Assembly: GCF_900107255.1 (NCBI RefSeq)
Contig: NZ_FNPH01000016.1
Span: forward strand, 1-61,027
Source: Micromonospora pattaloongensis
GTDB taxonomy: Bacteria > Actinomycetota > Actinomycetes > Mycobacteriales > Micromonosporaceae
Length of the DNA stretch: 61,027 nucleotides
Direction of reading: 5' to 3'
Notes under the pieces: generated by a model
What the model saw: only the letters and a program-made list of their open reading frames with translations
What the model was told of the DNA's origin: nothing
Database searches by the model: none
Program-made: the position numbers and the translations under genes
Part shown: in pieces, positions 1 to 7,739 of the stretch
Numbering within the stretch: the stretch's first letter is position 1
Layout: every line of letters begins with the position of its first letter

Positions 1-284
1 CCGCCCAATCCTCCACGCTCAACACCCTCCCGATCCTGGAAGGGGGGTCCAGCTTCGCCCGTCGCCCGGGGGTCAGTTTTCACGCGTCGCCGACACTACG
101 GGCGTAGCCACGGTGCGACATCGTCCCAGCACAGTCACTTTCAGATACGCGGAACGAGTACGCGCCTACACCAGTAGGCGCACCTCCCCCAACCGTCACG
201 GCGATCCGGGTCTCGCCGCCATCCGGATGCCGATGTGCGGACGTCGGTGTCATGCAACCTGCCCGGCACCGCCAGCGTGGCGGC

Positions 285-1133
285 TCAGTCCCACCAGAAC
301 GACCACCAGGCCCGGTTCGTGAGGCTCTCGGCGTAACGGATGAGGGTGTGGGTGTGGGACTGCCACACGTTGTCGGGGCAGAACGCAAAGTGTTCGGCAG
401 CGACGCGCAGCGCGTGGTCTGCGTTGGTGGGCGGAGCAGCGACGCTGAGGTATAGCTCGGCTGGTCCGAGGCCGACGACTCTGGCCCCGAAACGTTCTTC
501 CCAGCTGCGCAGCACCGCGCTGAACTGCGCGGTGTCGTTCTCGTAGTTCAACGGCCCACCCCACCCCAGATCGGCCGGGGCATCCGCACCGCGGGCACTG
601 GGACTCAGCCCGAGGCGCGGCGCGGTCAGCCACGAGTCGGCCAGCAGATGTTCGGCGAACTCGGCAGCCCGAGCCGCGGGGTCTTCCTGCAGCGTTCCGG
701 CAGGCGCGAGCCCAGGCCACCGATTGCCGAACGGCGCCGTGACGGCCAGCCGCTCCGGCGCGCTGAGCATGTCGTAGTCCCCATCCGTCGCCGTGTAGAC
801 AGACCACCACCCAGTCAGCAGCGCGTCGGCGTCATGATCGCCTGGGCTGGACTTGATGAGACGCGGGTCGAGTTCACCGGTCGTCCACGGGGTGCCCGGC
901 TCGTCCGACCTCCCTCCGAGCAGCAGTGGCCACAGACCTGTCCGGCCATGGCGCGCCTGAAGTGATCCCCACAGACCCGCGTCCGGACGGGTGTCGCTGA
1001 TCCACAGGATCGGCTCCTCGAGAACCCCGGCCTCGGTCTCATGCACGGCTCGCCCGGGCGGAAGGTCAAGGCTGAGGGAGCCGCCCGAGTCGTGCCGAAG
1101 GGATGTCAACGGATTGCCTGGCATTGGACGCAC
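285..1133 (-). CDS. DUF4253 domain protein
   Basis: 282 residues. The C-terminal ~110 residues carry the hallmarks of the DUF4253 family: a run starting FGARVVGLG, then ELYLSVAAPPT, then AAEHFAFCPDNVWQ, ending in a Trp-rich WWSFWWD tail. The N-terminal half is less conserved and includes an ILWISDTRPDAGLW stretch. No signal peptide or membrane segment is apparent, so it is probably cytoplasmic. DUF4253 has no settled biochemical function; it is often found as a lone gene in actinobacterial accessory DNA alongside immunity-type proteins, as here. The start at 1133 has no clear ribosome site, and the next Met is at residue 4. It is divergent from the Imm21 gene to its right. Confidence 0.8.
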   Translation of the reverse strand: MRPMPGNPLTSLRHDSGGSLSLDLPPGRAVHETEAGVLEEPILWISDTRPDAGLWGSLQARHGRTGLWPLLLGGRSDEPGTPWTTGELDPRLIKSSPGDHDADALLTGWWSVYTATDGDYDMLSAPERLAVTAPFGNRWPGLAPAGTLQEDPAARAAEFAEHLLADSWLTAPRLGLSPSARGADAPADLGWGGPLNYENDTAQFSAVLRSWEERFGARVVGLGPAELYLSVAAPPTNADHALRVAAEHFAFCPDNVWQSHTHTLIRYAESLTNRAWWSFWWD

Positions 1134-1255
1134 GGTACAGACCCGCCAACACGATCAGAGTCACTCGCCTCGTCGGCTATCCGCTTCTGCCGCATCTTGG
1201 CCAGGCACTCATGTATCGCCGTGGCCTGGCAAGATCGCTGCGGGAGGTAGGGTCA

Positions 1256-1765
1256 TTGCAGTACACGTGGGTTTCGTCGGCTGGCGGACCGCTGCTCGTC
1301 GCTCCGCAATCGGCGCTATCGCTGTGGACCGGTGCTGACAGCACGGATGGTCCCGTGGAGAGCTGGGGCGACTACGGCCGGGCCTGCGCAATCGACGGTT
1401 ACGTCGGCGTGGTCGCCATAGGTCAGCGGCAGGCGCTTGTCCTGGGCGATGAGCCGGCAATGACGACGTACCTATCCTCGGAACGGCTGTTCCTGCGGTG
1501 GGCAGCGGCGTACGAGGAAGACGACCTGGTGAGCGCTGCACGCCGAGCGGTACGTGATGGCGTGAATTGGGACGCGGATGAGGATGTCCGCTGGGTGGCG
1601 GACGGGCCGGTCGTGATGTTCGATTCGGCGTGGCCCGGAGCGGAGTTGGAACCAGACAACCACCTCGTGATCGAGCTACGCCCGAGCGAATACCGGGTCC
1701 GGGCGACGTACCGCGCCGATGGTGACAACTGGATGATCCTCGTTCAGCTTCAACCCGTGCCATGA
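1256..1765 (+). CDS. Imm21-family immunity protein
   Basis: The start chosen is TTG at 1256 because GGGAGGT lies about 8 nt upstream; the longer in-frame extension to 1103 has no ribosome site and reads antisense to the DUF4253 gene. That gives 169 residues beginning LQYTWVSSAGGPLLVAP. Motifs typical of the Imm21 family follow: SWGDYGRACAIDGYVG, then QALVLGDEPAMTTYL, then LFLRWAAAYEEDDLV. These families were defined as immunity proteins of polymorphic toxins; no cognate toxin is visible nearby, so here it looks like an orphan protective gene. Small, acidic, soluble. Family assignment is by recognition of these blocks, not by a search. Confidence 0.75.
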   Translation: MQYTWVSSAGGPLLVAPQSALSLWTGADSTDGPVESWGDYGRACAIDGYVGVVAIGQRQALVLGDEPAMTTYLSSERLFLRWAAAYEEDDLVSAARRAVRDGVNWDADEDVRWVADGPVVMFDSAWPGAELEPDNHLVIELRPSEYRVRATYRADGDNWMILVQLQPVP

Positions 1766-1967
1766 ACTCGCACAGCCAGAGGCAAACGCAGGCTTGATCA
1801 GGACATCTGGATCTGCCGCCGACCGGGCGTCACGTTGAGTGGCAGGCGTGGGTGGGTCGAACGCTCGGTCGCGCCGGGATGAGTGCCTCACCGTTGGAGT
1901 CAGACGTTCAGTGGGTTCGCGTGTGCGGGTTGCCCCAGCAGCTACATGGTCGTGCGGCGTGGAGCGG

Positions 1968-2384
1968 TCAAAGCGTCGCGACGAGCCGGAACCGCTCCAG
2001 CACGGCTGGTGTGTCGTCGTTCACGGTGAAGCCTGGATTGCCCAGCCACCCTCGGTAGTCCATTCCGTGCCAGTACTCCTCGTGGCCAGCTCGCCAGGCG
2101 GCGATCGAGTCGTGCCCCTCGCCCTCGTCCCGGGCGTGGTCGAAGTCCACGTCGCCGAGGCAGCTGACACGCACCTCGGTCAGTTCGATCACCGCGACCC
2201 GGCGACCAGCAGAATCGACCACCGCCGCTCGGGCACCCACGACCGGTAGTGGCTCGCCTTCGATTTCGTAGTCCTGGAGCAGGCCGGTCGTGGTGGTCTT
2301 GGTCCCCTCGAGGACTGCAGCGACCAGCTTGTCGCGCAGCGGACCAGGGAAGGCCAACTCGAACGTGGGTAGATCTGCGGTCAC
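1968..2384 (-). CDS. ASCH domain protein
   Basis: 138 residues, GTG start. The fold signature of ASCH proteins is visible: an N-terminal AFPGPLRDKLVAAVLEGTKT (ligand-contacting GTK(T/S)TTTG region at residues ~27-34), a central AAVVDSAGRRVAVIELTEV strand pair, and a C-terminal HEEYWHGM followed by DDTPAVLERFRLV. ASCH domains resemble PUA folds and are thought to bind RNA or nucleotides; some ASCH proteins hydrolyse modified nucleosides. The substrate here is unknown. It stands alone, convergent with nothing obvious, in the island of immunity-type genes. Confidence 0.8.
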   Translation of the reverse strand: MTADLPTFELAFPGPLRDKLVAAVLEGTKTTTTGLLQDYEIEGEPLPVVGARAAVVDSAGRRVAVIELTEVRVSCLGDVDFDHARDEGEGHDSIAAWRAGHEEYWHGMDYRGWLGNPGFTVNDDTPAVLERFRLVATL

Positions 2385-2487
2385 TGGAGGAGACTAACGA
2401 GAGATCGTCGACGTCTGCGAGCCGATCATGCGGTCCTTACGACCAGTGTTGACTCTCATGCCGCATACCGCGCGATTAGCCAGGGCG

Positions 2488-2796
2488 TTAGTCGAGTGCG
2501 AGCGCCTGCTGAGTGTCGCTAGCCGAGTCGAACATGACGCACGTTGGCCACGGTGGTACCTCCGATTTCCCACTCCACGTCAGATGGACCAGCGCCCATC
2601 GGTCGTCGACCTTGAGCAGCACGTCGTCGCGTGCATCGGAGCGTCCGACAACCGCGAAGGGCATGCCGTGCAGGGCGTGACCCGGCGATGTCTCACGCAG
2701 CATTTCGTTCGTGATCGCGTGGACCTGTTCTTGCTCGGACTCGCCGGGGTTGCGCAGGTCCCACCAAGGGTCGGTGATGATCACATCGTCAGGCAC
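2488..2796 (-). CDS. conserved hypothetical protein
   Basis: About 102 residues from the GTG at 2796, which has an AGGAT-like site upstream; the open frame continues to an ATG at 2859 (123 aa), but that extra part is Arg/Gly-rich and looks non-coding. The body contains DPWWDLRNPGE, HALHGMPFAVVGRSDARDD and RWALVHLTWSGKSEVPPWP, a pattern I have seen in actinobacterial hypothetical proteins without known function. The Trp-rich WALVHLTWSGK strand resembles the core of small immunity-type proteins. It has no membrane segment. Function unknown. Confidence 0.55.
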   Translation of the reverse strand: MPDDVIITDPWWDLRNPGESEQEQVHAITNEMLRETSPGHALHGMPFAVVGRSDARDDVLLKVDDRWALVHLTWSGKSEVPPWPTCVMFDSASDTQQALALD

Positions 2797-2997
2797 GCCG
2801 AGATCCTGACATGCCGCAATCCGCCCGCGGCCGTGTCGTCGCGGGCCGCTGGGCACCAATCTCCGGTCGTGCCGTCGACCGTGGGGAACGCAATGTCACG
2901 GAGGGTCGATCAGGACAACATCTCGTCGGGCCGATGAGCGGATGTCGAGGGCATGCTGGCGGGATTGCGGAGCAGGCGGACTGCTATCGTCCGCCGC

Positions 2998-3582
2998 GTG
3001 AAGGGCGATGACGAGATCCTGGAAATGGTTCGCCAAGACCTGGGTCTCGCTGAACTGCTGTGGAAGGTCTGCGAGTTTGACGTCACCCGCGGTGATCACG
3101 GTGAGCCTGTCCGGCTGTCGTCCGGGCATGCCGTGGAAGGCATAGCAGGTGACTTCGCTGGCGGCACGTTCTTCCTCTGCGGTGAACGCCGCTCGATTCG
3201 TCCGGTCTTGTATGCCAGCTCCGAAGGGCAGGCCGGCCTTATCGGCCATAGCCTTGGCGAAGCCCTCCAGGTCATGATCGGGCTGCCGTCCTGGTGGGAC
3301 TGCCTGAAGTTTTCCGGCGGCGGGGATCTGGTGACAATGCAGTGCGCTGCGGAGCATCTGCAGCGCGACGAGCTCAGAGACCAGCCGGAGGTTGCTGTTC
3401 AGCGGGTCCAACTCGCGACAGCACTGTCGTTGGGTCTGGTGAACGCCCCGCTGCTGCTGACCCACTTGCGTGACGCGGTGGCCGGTACCACGCCTGACTT
3501 CGTCCTTACCGGGGAAACTGGCGAGGAGTACGGATCGCTGTTCGGGCTGTGGCTGCCGGGCCGCAATCCCTGCTGGAGTTGA
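2998..3582 (+). CDS. hypothetical protein
   Basis: About 194 residues from the GTG at 2998; an ATG in the same frame at 2953 would add 15 basic residues. The protein is soluble and contains DLGLAELLWKVCEFDVTRGD, a Gly-rich AGDFAGGTFFLCGE strand, RPVLYASSEGQAGLIG, and GLPSWWDCLKFSGGGDL. The FFLCGE...VLYASSEGQAG layout is reminiscent of SMI1/KNR4-like and related immunity folds in actinobacteria, but I cannot assign a named family. It ends just before the IS110 element that occupies 3.6-5.1 kb. Confidence 0.55.
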   Translation: MKGDDEILEMVRQDLGLAELLWKVCEFDVTRGDHGEPVRLSSGHAVEGIAGDFAGGTFFLCGERRSIRPVLYASSEGQAGLIGHSLGEALQVMIGLPSWWDCLKFSGGGDLVTMQCAAEHLQRDELRDQPEVAVQRVQLATALSLGLVNAPLLLTHLRDAVAGTTPDFVLTGETGEEYGSLFGLWLPGRNPCWS

Positions 3583-3692
3583 GAGCGTCCGTTCTAGCTC
3601 ACGACCGACCACCAAGATGAGATGCGCTGATCTGCCTCTGTCCGGGCGTTCGCAGTACTGGCCAGAGTGCGCGGTCATGGCTCCCCTCTGTG

Positions 3693-4871
3693 TTAAGACG
3701 CTGTCGGGAGCGGGGTTCTATGCTGGGTGGCGGCGGGACCGGGAAGTGACTTCTCCGAAGAGCTGGCATGGGGATGTGAGCTGGTCATGCTGGAGTCAGT
3801 AGTCGTTCCCCGGTGTCCTCCCGGGCCCGTCGCCGCGGTGGCCGCGGCGTTGTCGATCATGTGTCGGAAGACGATGTCGGACAGGCGTCGTTTCAGCGCG
3901 CGCATCGCTTCCATTGACGTCTTGCCGGACGCTTTCTTCCCGTCGAAGTAGGCGCGTCCTTCGGTGGGGTTGCGTAGTTGAACGGTGGCCATGATGTGCA
4001 GTACGCGGTTGATCTGTCGGTTGCCGGCGCGGGAGAGTCGGTGGCGTATCTGGTCTCCGGAGGAGGCGTCGATGGGGGCGGTGCCGTTCCAGGAGGCGAA
4101 GTGGGCCCGGTTGGGGAACCGGGTGATGTCGCCGACCTCGATCAGCAGGCGGGCGGCGCCGGAGGGTCCGATGCCGTGCAGGTCCATCAGCGTGGTGCCG
4201 GTGGAGGCGACCAGTTCCTTGAGTTCCTTGTCGGCTTGCTTGGAGCGTTGGTAGATCCGTTCGAGGTCACTGATCAGCTCCGCAGCGACCCGGCGTCGGG
4301 CCTTTCCGACGGCGTCGCGGGGTCTGACCGTGGCCGGCAGTGCCTTGGCCTGGGCGGCGGACAGGTTCTTTTTCGCTCCGCCGGGGATGAGCTCCAGCAG
4401 CAGTTGGTGCAGCTGGGAGACCATCCGGGTGTGGTCCTCGCCCAAAGAGCGGCGGCGGTCGGCCAGGATCCGCAGCAGGGCGAGTTGTTCGTCGTTGACG
4501 ACCGGGCGCAACCCCGCCATCCGGGTGCCGACCAGCGCAATGGAGTGGGCGTCGGTGGCGTCGGTCTTGCGGCCCTGCCCGGTGGCGAACACCCGCGCCC
4601 GGGCGGACAACTTCGGTGGCAGATCGACGACTTGTTCGCCATCGGCGAGCAGCCGGTTGGCGATGTGCCGGCCAATGCCCTGGCAACCCTCGATCGCCCA
4701 GACCCGGTTCGGCCACCGCGTGGCGTACTTCCTCATAGCCGCGTAGCCGGCCCGGCCGGTGTCGAAGCGGCCGCCGCCGACGACGGCCTCGTCGCCGGCC
4801 ATGACCTCGATCGTGGCCGAGCGCTTGTGCGGGTCCATCCCGATGACCACGCGATCCGACGTGCCACTCAA
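3693..4871 (-). CDS. IS110-family transposase (DEDD)
   Basis: The TTG at 4871 is preceded by GGAGG, giving 392 residues; an upstream in-frame ATG at 5006 has no ribosome site and would run into the left-end region. The N-terminal RuvC-like DEDD domain starts VVIGMDPHKRSATIEV (first catalytic Asp), continues with VWAIEGCQGIGRHIA and QGRKTDATDAHSIAL (conserved Asp residues). The C-terminal Tnp_2 domain has the LHGIGPSGAARLL helix-hairpin-helix, HFASWNGTAPIDASSGD and RLSRAGNRQINRVLH, which holds the family's catalytic Ser region. Length is normal for IS110 and no frameshift is seen, so this copy could be active. It belongs to the IS110 element at 3.6-5.1 kb. Confidence 0.93.
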   Translation of the reverse strand: MSGTSDRVVIGMDPHKRSATIEVMAGDEAVVGGGRFDTGRAGYAAMRKYATRWPNRVWAIEGCQGIGRHIANRLLADGEQVVDLPPKLSARARVFATGQGRKTDATDAHSIALVGTRMAGLRPVVNDEQLALLRILADRRRSLGEDHTRMVSQLHQLLLELIPGGAKKNLSAAQAKALPATVRPRDAVGKARRRVAAELISDLERIYQRSKQADKELKELVASTGTTLMDLHGIGPSGAARLLIEVGDITRFPNRAHFASWNGTAPIDASSGDQIRHRLSRAGNRQINRVLHIMATVQLRNPTEGRAYFDGKKASGKTSMEAMRALKRRLSDIVFRHMIDNAAATAATGPGGHRGTTTDSSMTSSHPHASSSEKSLPGPAATQHRTPLPTAS

Positions 4872-5110
4872 CGCGTCCTCCGATGCTCGATCCACTCTGG
4901 GTTGTCGAGCCGGGAGGGCAACGCTACTTCGAGCCGAGCAAACCCCTCTTGAGCCTCTCCCCGCCCTGCGGCGACGCCCGGGCTGCGCAGGCCAAATGAG
5001 AGCCACACGACCAGCGTGGGCAGCCGAAATGAGAGCGACAGCCCGGGCGCCTCGACCGAAGCCTGGCCGGGCCGCGGTCGTAGGTCAATGAAGCAAGTAG
5101 CCGAGATGAC
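4872..5110 (-). ncRNA. IS110 left end, candidate bridge-RNA locus
   Basis: A ~240-nt non-coding segment upstream of the transposase start. It is homologous to the equivalent segment of the second copy (about 15,600-15,828), with blocks conserved despite divergence. In characterised IS110-group elements the left end is transcribed into a structured RNA that guides the recombinase to donor and target DNA. The assignment here rests only on position and conservation; no fold was computed. Confidence 0.3.
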
Positions 5111-5242
5111 TGCGTCACCCTTTGGCGGGGTAGCCGGGCTTAGGAAGTAGGGATCAGAGCGGCGAAGGACTCGATACCTTCAACCCAGCCGGCACCTCGT
5201 CCAACTCGGCAAGCCGAACCCGTCATGCGTATTGTCTAGCGG

Positions 5243-5827
5243 ATGAATTGGCGCTCACCGAGACCGGCCGTCATTGCGGCAGCGCTCGGTGCTGCCTTCG
5301 TCCTCTCTGCCGTCGTTTCGCTCAGCGTGCCAATCTTGGTCCAGACCAGTGATGGTGGCAGCACTGCGACAGAACCGACCGCCCCCCGAGCCATCACCTG
5401 TTTCCAACCCCCGCAACCGACCGGAGCGGTGCCCGATCCATGCTGGGACGTCGCCGTCGCGGCGGGCCGGAGCACCCCGAGCCAAGCGGCGCGGGAGGCC
5501 GCTCGACTCGCCGCCGTTGAACTCCGAACGGAGGTGTCGGCCCTGATCGATCGGCAGCCGTCGGTCTGCGTGACGACTGCGGCCGGTGGACCCGGGCGAT
5601 GCAGTCGCGACGAACTCGACGCCGGCGAGCTGCGGAACGCGCTAAACCGGGTAGGTCTGGTCGACCATGTCGTACGATTCGCGCGGTCCGACGACATCAC
5701 CGAGGGCAAGGGGCTCGTGTTCGCCGCGCGAGTTGGAGGCGCCTGCGTGCTCGGCTACGTGCTCTCCTCGAGAGAGGCGGCCGGCGTAGCTGGGACGCTG
5801 CACGATGGCACGTGCTTGTCCGTCTGA
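5243..5827 (+). CDS. signal-anchored secreted hypothetical protein
   Basis: 194 residues. A basic N-terminus (MNWRSPRP) is followed by a hydrophobic segment at about residues 9-33 (AVIAAALGAAFVLSAVVSLS), a signal anchor or uncleaved signal peptide. The extracytoplasmic part has five Cys residues, including TCFQPPQPTGAVPDPCWDVA, SVCVTTAAGGPGRC and GGACVLGYVL, suggesting disulfides. It is a small exported protein of unknown function. The helix QAAREAARLAAVELRTEVSA suggests a compact alpha/beta domain. It lies just beyond the IS110 left end and is transcribed away from it. Confidence 0.6.
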   Translation: MNWRSPRPAVIAAALGAAFVLSAVVSLSVPILVQTSDGGSTATEPTAPRAITCFQPPQPTGAVPDPCWDVAVAAGRSTPSQAAREAARLAAVELRTEVSALIDRQPSVCVTTAAGGPGRCSRDELDAGELRNALNRVGLVDHVVRFARSDDITEGKGLVFAARVGGACVLGYVLSSREAAGVAGTLHDGTCLSV

Positions 5828-5899
5828 GCAGCCATGCCGCGATCGGCGCGATGAGGAGCGTGACCAACCCAGCAGCAGCCCTCGGAGTGTCCGGACATG

Positions 5900-6249
5900 C
5901 AGGTAAGCGCGACGTCCTACTAACGCGCCGCCGGTACAGCAACTGTCGAGACGACTCGAAGCCCAGCCGATCGTACACCTGCACTGCCTTGCGACCGGAG
6001 TGGACGGTCACGGAGGAGTCGAGCAACGAACGCTACGTGCGAGTGCTGGTGCGCGGACCACTGCGCGACGTCCGCTGCGAAGGCGTCAACGGACTGCCGT
6101 GCTGGTTCCTCATTCAGGGTGTCTCGCCCCAACAACTGGGCCAAGTCTGCGACGTCATCCGCGCTGGCCTGACTAATTCTCCCGCGCAGGTCTGTCACCT
6201 GGTTGGCCAGAAGCACGGGAGTCGCGAACACAACTGTGTTCAACCGCAT
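5900..6249 (-). pseudogene. possible frameshifted acetyltransferase-like fragment
   Basis: From an ATG at 6249 the frame encodes MRLNTVVFATPVLLANQV and runs to HSHVAFVARLL near 6030. In a neighbouring frame the same strand then encodes SGRKAVQVYDRLGFES and SRQLLYRRRV, the usual end of a GNAT acetyltransferase (the RLGFE motif). Joining the two needs a frameshift near 6030. The two parts may belong to one decayed gene, or this may be chance. It starts 40 bp after the stop of the gene at 6,290-6,793 on the same strand. Confidence 0.3.
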
Positions 6250-6289
6250 GACGACCGGATCTGCCGCACGGCGAGCGCGGAGGCGCAGC

Positions 6290-6793
6290 TCAGTCGAACC
6301 AGTTGAACAGCAGGTCACCGAGCCGGCTCGGCTGGTGGTAGGCGACATCCCGCCGTTCTTCTTCGGTAAGAAGATGCAGGTGTCGGTCGTTGAGCGGTTG
6401 ATTCAGCTCTGCCGTGGTGGCGACCCGCAGCCCTGCGCGGCGGTAGACGTCCCCGCCGGGGACGTCAACGAACACCGCGTTGATCATGTAGGGATCTTGC
6501 TGTTCGGCTCCAGCGACCAGGAAGGCCGCAGCGTTGAAGAGGATGCTCAACGGCTTGCCATCACGGAGTCGCACACCGACCCTGTAGTGATTTCGGCCGA
6601 CCGTCGGCTCCTCGACCGAGGTCGTGACCACACCGCCGACTGCCCTGGTGCTGTCGTACACCATGGCCAGCCACGTTGCACTGGCCGTCCGATCTGGGTG
6701 CGGCTTGGTCACTCCAGCCTGCAGCAGATGCAGAATCTCCACGCAGGGATCATCCGGCACCGCGGCGTCACGAAGTGCTGACTCGGCCGGCAT
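6290..6793 (-). CDS. hypothetical protein
   Basis: 167 residues from the ATG at 6793; the open frame extends to 6961, but that part overlaps a hydrolase fragment on the other strand and looks non-coding. Visible stretches include VEILHLLQAGVTKPHPDRTA, SATWLAMVYDSTRAVGG, GRNHYRVGVRLRDGKPLSIL and FVDVPGGDVYRRAGLRVATT. It is soluble and of mixed alpha/beta character. I do not recognise a named family. The last 20 residues contain a Trp-Phe pair (LLFNWFD). Confidence 0.5.
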   Translation of the reverse strand: MPAESALRDAAVPDDPCVEILHLLQAGVTKPHPDRTASATWLAMVYDSTRAVGGVVTTSVEEPTVGRNHYRVGVRLRDGKPLSILFNAAAFLVAGAEQQDPYMINAVFVDVPGGDVYRRAGLRVATTAELNQPLNDRHLHLLTEEERRDVAYHQPSRLGDLLFNWFD

Positions 6794-6847
6794 ATGAGCG
6801 GGTGTTCCACGAGCTGCGCCTCGGTGGACCCTGACTAGGGTGATGCG

Positions 6848-6985
6848 GTGCCGATCTACGCTGGGTTCGACGGAGCGCCACTGCATTACGACGAAAGCCA
6901 CCCTGGGCGAAGCCGGGACCTTCCGCCCGTCATCGTCCTCGCCGGCGGCGCCGCCAGGCACCCGAGCTACCTCGGTGATCTGGCC
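6848..6985 (+). pseudogene. alpha/beta hydrolase N-terminal fragment
   Basis: GTG/ATG-initiated reading gives ~48 residues, including APLHYDE, PPVIVLAGGAARHPSYLG and DLAGL. The VVLxGGxARHPSYLGDLAGL block is the first strand and oxyanion region of proline-iminopeptidase-like alpha/beta hydrolases. The homology stops abruptly at about 6985, before the nucleophile elbow, and a different gene follows. It is a truncated relic. Confidence 0.5.
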
Positions 6986-6993
6986 GGACTTGC

Positions 6994-7431
6994 ATGGACG
7001 TGGTGCGGCGTAGGAGCGGGCGGGTCAGGGCAACCCTTGCCGTCGTCGAGGAGTTGCTGGCCGAGGAGGGCGACGCGTCGCGTATCGCGCTGGATTTTCT
7101 CGAAAATCTTCAGAACGCGGCGTCGCACGGGACGGAGGGATTGTTCACTACGGAGGAGTTGCTGCCGTTGCGCGGGCCCCGGACGGTGGAGGGCTGGGAG
7201 ACGGTGGACCGGTTCTGGGCCGCTGTCGTCGCCTGGTGCGACGAGAACGGGGTGGAGCTGGAGTCGAGTGAGTCGCTCCGCCTCGTCGAGCATCCGGGAC
7301 TGCAGTCGATCATGTGGCCGTCGTGCCGGAGCCTCGCTGACGGGCGGCGGGTCGATCTCAGCGATGTAGTGCGGTACGAGAAAGCGGTTGGCATGCCGAT
7401 GGCCGGCTTCGGTCACCACCCGACGCCATGA
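6994..7431 (+). CDS. hypothetical protein, possibly 5'-truncated
   Basis: 145 residues. The recognisable body starts RATLAVVEELLAEEGD and continues RIALDFLENLQNAASH, LFTTEELLPLRGPRTVEG, WAAVVAWCDENGVELES and DLSDVVRYEKAVGMPM. It is an acidic, helical, soluble protein typical of immunity-type hypothetical genes, but I cannot name the family. The first ~12 residues (MDVVRRRSGRV) are basic and may come from fusion with the hydrolase fragment immediately upstream, so the original start may be lost. Confidence 0.5.
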   Translation: MDVVRRRSGRVRATLAVVEELLAEEGDASRIALDFLENLQNAASHGTEGLFTTEELLPLRGPRTVEGWETVDRFWAAVVAWCDENGVELESSESLRLVEHPGLQSIMWPSCRSLADGRRVDLSDVVRYEKAVGMPMAGFGHHPTP

Positions 7432-7739
7432 CCGGACAGGCGGCGGCGCGACCGGCACGCCGCACTCTGGAGGCATCCCCTCCCCAGGGCTGGTTGATCG
7501 GGCACGTGGACCATCACCTCCAAGCCCCAGAGGCAACGAGACGTGCCCCGACGCACATGCCGACGCAACACGCTCTTCTACCCGCGGACCACACGTCGCG
7601 CAGCGCGGCCTGCTGTCCACGGGTGGCGACGCGCGGAGGTGGCGACGCGCGGAGGTGCCGATGAGCGGATGCCGAGGAGCGTCACCTCCTGTGTGATCAT
7701 CGGTATGCGCGCACGGCGACGACGGGCGAGGGACACACG
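7432..7739. repeat. gene-free spacer with tandem and dispersed repeats
   Basis: No gene is supported. Positions 7598-7640 resemble the dispersed repeat also present at 9625 and 22,922 (shared core CTG/CCG...TCCACGGGTGG). Within it GTGGCGACGCGCGGA occurs twice in tandem (about 7622-7652), followed by GATGAGCGGATGCCGAGG. That last string recurs at about 2934 as GATGAGCGGATGTCGAGG. Confidence 0.55.

Larger units (their letters stand above)
3600..5110 (-). mobile_element. IS110-family insertion sequence, intact copy
   Basis: The element carries one transposase gene on the minus strand plus a ~240-bp non-coding left end (4872-5110) and a ~90-bp right end (3600-3692). Ends were inferred by comparison with the related copies at 14.1-14.5 kb and 15.6-17.1 kb. 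The right end shares a CATGG(C/T)(A/T)CCCCTCTGTGT-type block next to the transposase stop side. The left ends share GGCCGGGCTGC-like and GCTCTCAT...CGGCTGCCCA blocks. As expected for IS110, no terminal inverted repeats or target duplications are seen, so exact ends are approximate. Confidence 0.8.
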
